This document shows, piece after piece, positions 63,847 to 64,000 of a DNA stretch of 64,000 bases. The stretch's first letter is position 1. Each line of letters begins with the position of its first letter. The stretch lies in NCBI RefSeq assembly GCF_001424385.1, contig NZ_LMPO01000001.1:375336-439335 (forward strand), in the 5' to 3' direction. The translations under genes and the position numbers were made by a program. Below the pieces are notes generated by a model. The model did no database searches, was not told the origin of the DNA, and saw nothing but the letters and a program-made list of their open reading frames with translations. The stretch comes from Curtobacterium sp. Leaf183 (GTDB lineage Bacteria > Actinomycetota > Actinomycetes > Actinomycetales > Microbacteriaceae).

Positions 63847-64000
63847 CTACTTGGTCGAGACCGTGAAGCCCTGCTGCTTGCCGTACTTCACGAGCGCATC
63901 CTGCCAGGCCTGCAGCCCGGACTCGAGGGACGTCCCCTTCTCGTACGACTGGCCGACCGTGTCCGCGTAGACGCTGTTCGCGTACACCTGGTACGGCAGG
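63847..64000 (-). CDS. Sugar ABC substrate-binding protein, C-terminus only
   Basis: The last 50 residues of a protein whose start lies beyond the right edge. The visible end VYADTVGQSYEKGTSLESG, LQAWQDALVKYGKQQGFTV then STK resembles the C-terminal helix of family-1 solute-binding proteins, where the lobe-closing segment reads QDALVKYGKQQGF. Upstream of GH35, so a galactoside ligand is likely. Confidence 0.6.
   Translation of the reverse strand, partial: LPYQVYANSVYADTVGQSYEKGTSLESGLQAWQDALVKYGKQQGFTVSTK

Overview
The window comes from a very GC-rich actinobacterium with dense, short-spaced operons, GTG/ATG starts, frequent 4-base ATGA/GTGA stop-start overlaps and many LacI regulators beside carbohydrate operons. 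Gene content and style fit a plant- or litter-associated Microbacteriaceae (Curtobacterium-like). That placement is inference; there is no rRNA here. No IS element, prophage, CRISPR array, rRNA or complete tRNA was seen.

Layout. (1) 1-14.5 kb: an L-rhamnose/rhamnoside island: start of an MFS transporter, two tandem LacI regulators, a CUT1 sugar importer (SBP plus two permeases), a GH78 alpha-L-rhamnosidase, then rhaI, a fused rhamnulose-1-P aldolase/lactaldehyde dehydrogenase, rhaB and an FMN lactate dehydrogenase. Together they could take rhamnosides to pyruvate and DHAP. Near-identical palindromes (TGAAACGATTCA type) precede three of the transcription units. (2) 14.9-17.1 kb: an ABC exporter. 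(3) 17.1-23.4 kb: a ROK regulator divergent from a CUT1 importer and a GH13 alpha-glucosidase. (4) 23.5-28.7 kb: TetR, a membrane protein, PnuC, then a four-gene cluster of three proteins with SipW-type signal segments plus their probable Ser/His signal peptidase. (5) 28.7-34.1 kb: a conserved hypothetical, an iron-sulfur photolyase, GrpB-like, VOC, a seven-helix heliorhodopsin-like protein with no lysine anywhere, and an Eis-type acetyltransferase. (6) 34.2-39.5 kb: an oligopeptide-type ABC importer with both ATPases fused. (7) 39.7-41 kb: a heptad-repeat protein, a cluster of stem-loops and a 37-residue small gene. (8) 41-55.1 kb: an L-arabinose island: alditol-oxidase-like flavoenzyme, araA-araD-araB, two LacI regulators, a GH127 beta-L-arabinofuranosidase and a ChvE-MmsA-MmsB importer. 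(9) 55.2-64 kb: GH13 hydrolase, small zinc-ribbon protein, PRISE-type reductase, a third CUT1 importer, CsbD, a small conserved protein, a GH35 beta-galactosidase and the end of another SBP gene.

How it fits together. Most of the window serves capture and breakdown of plant cell-wall and storage sugars (rhamnose, arabinose, alpha-glucosides, beta-galactosides), each set with its own local repressor. The complete CUT1 importers carry no ATPase gene, so they probably share one encoded elsewhere. The gaps hold at least two recurring intergenic element families: hairpins with arms related to GACGGACAGGAGGC or GGACACAGCACC, and longer elements built from GTGCGAGGTT and its inverse.

The most unusual single gene is the lysine-free heliorhodopsin-like protein (32061-32732), four genes from an FeS-type photolyase (two genes between them). 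The signal-peptidase/TasA-like cluster (25941-28675) and the dispersed GTGCGAGGTT elements are the next best leads.
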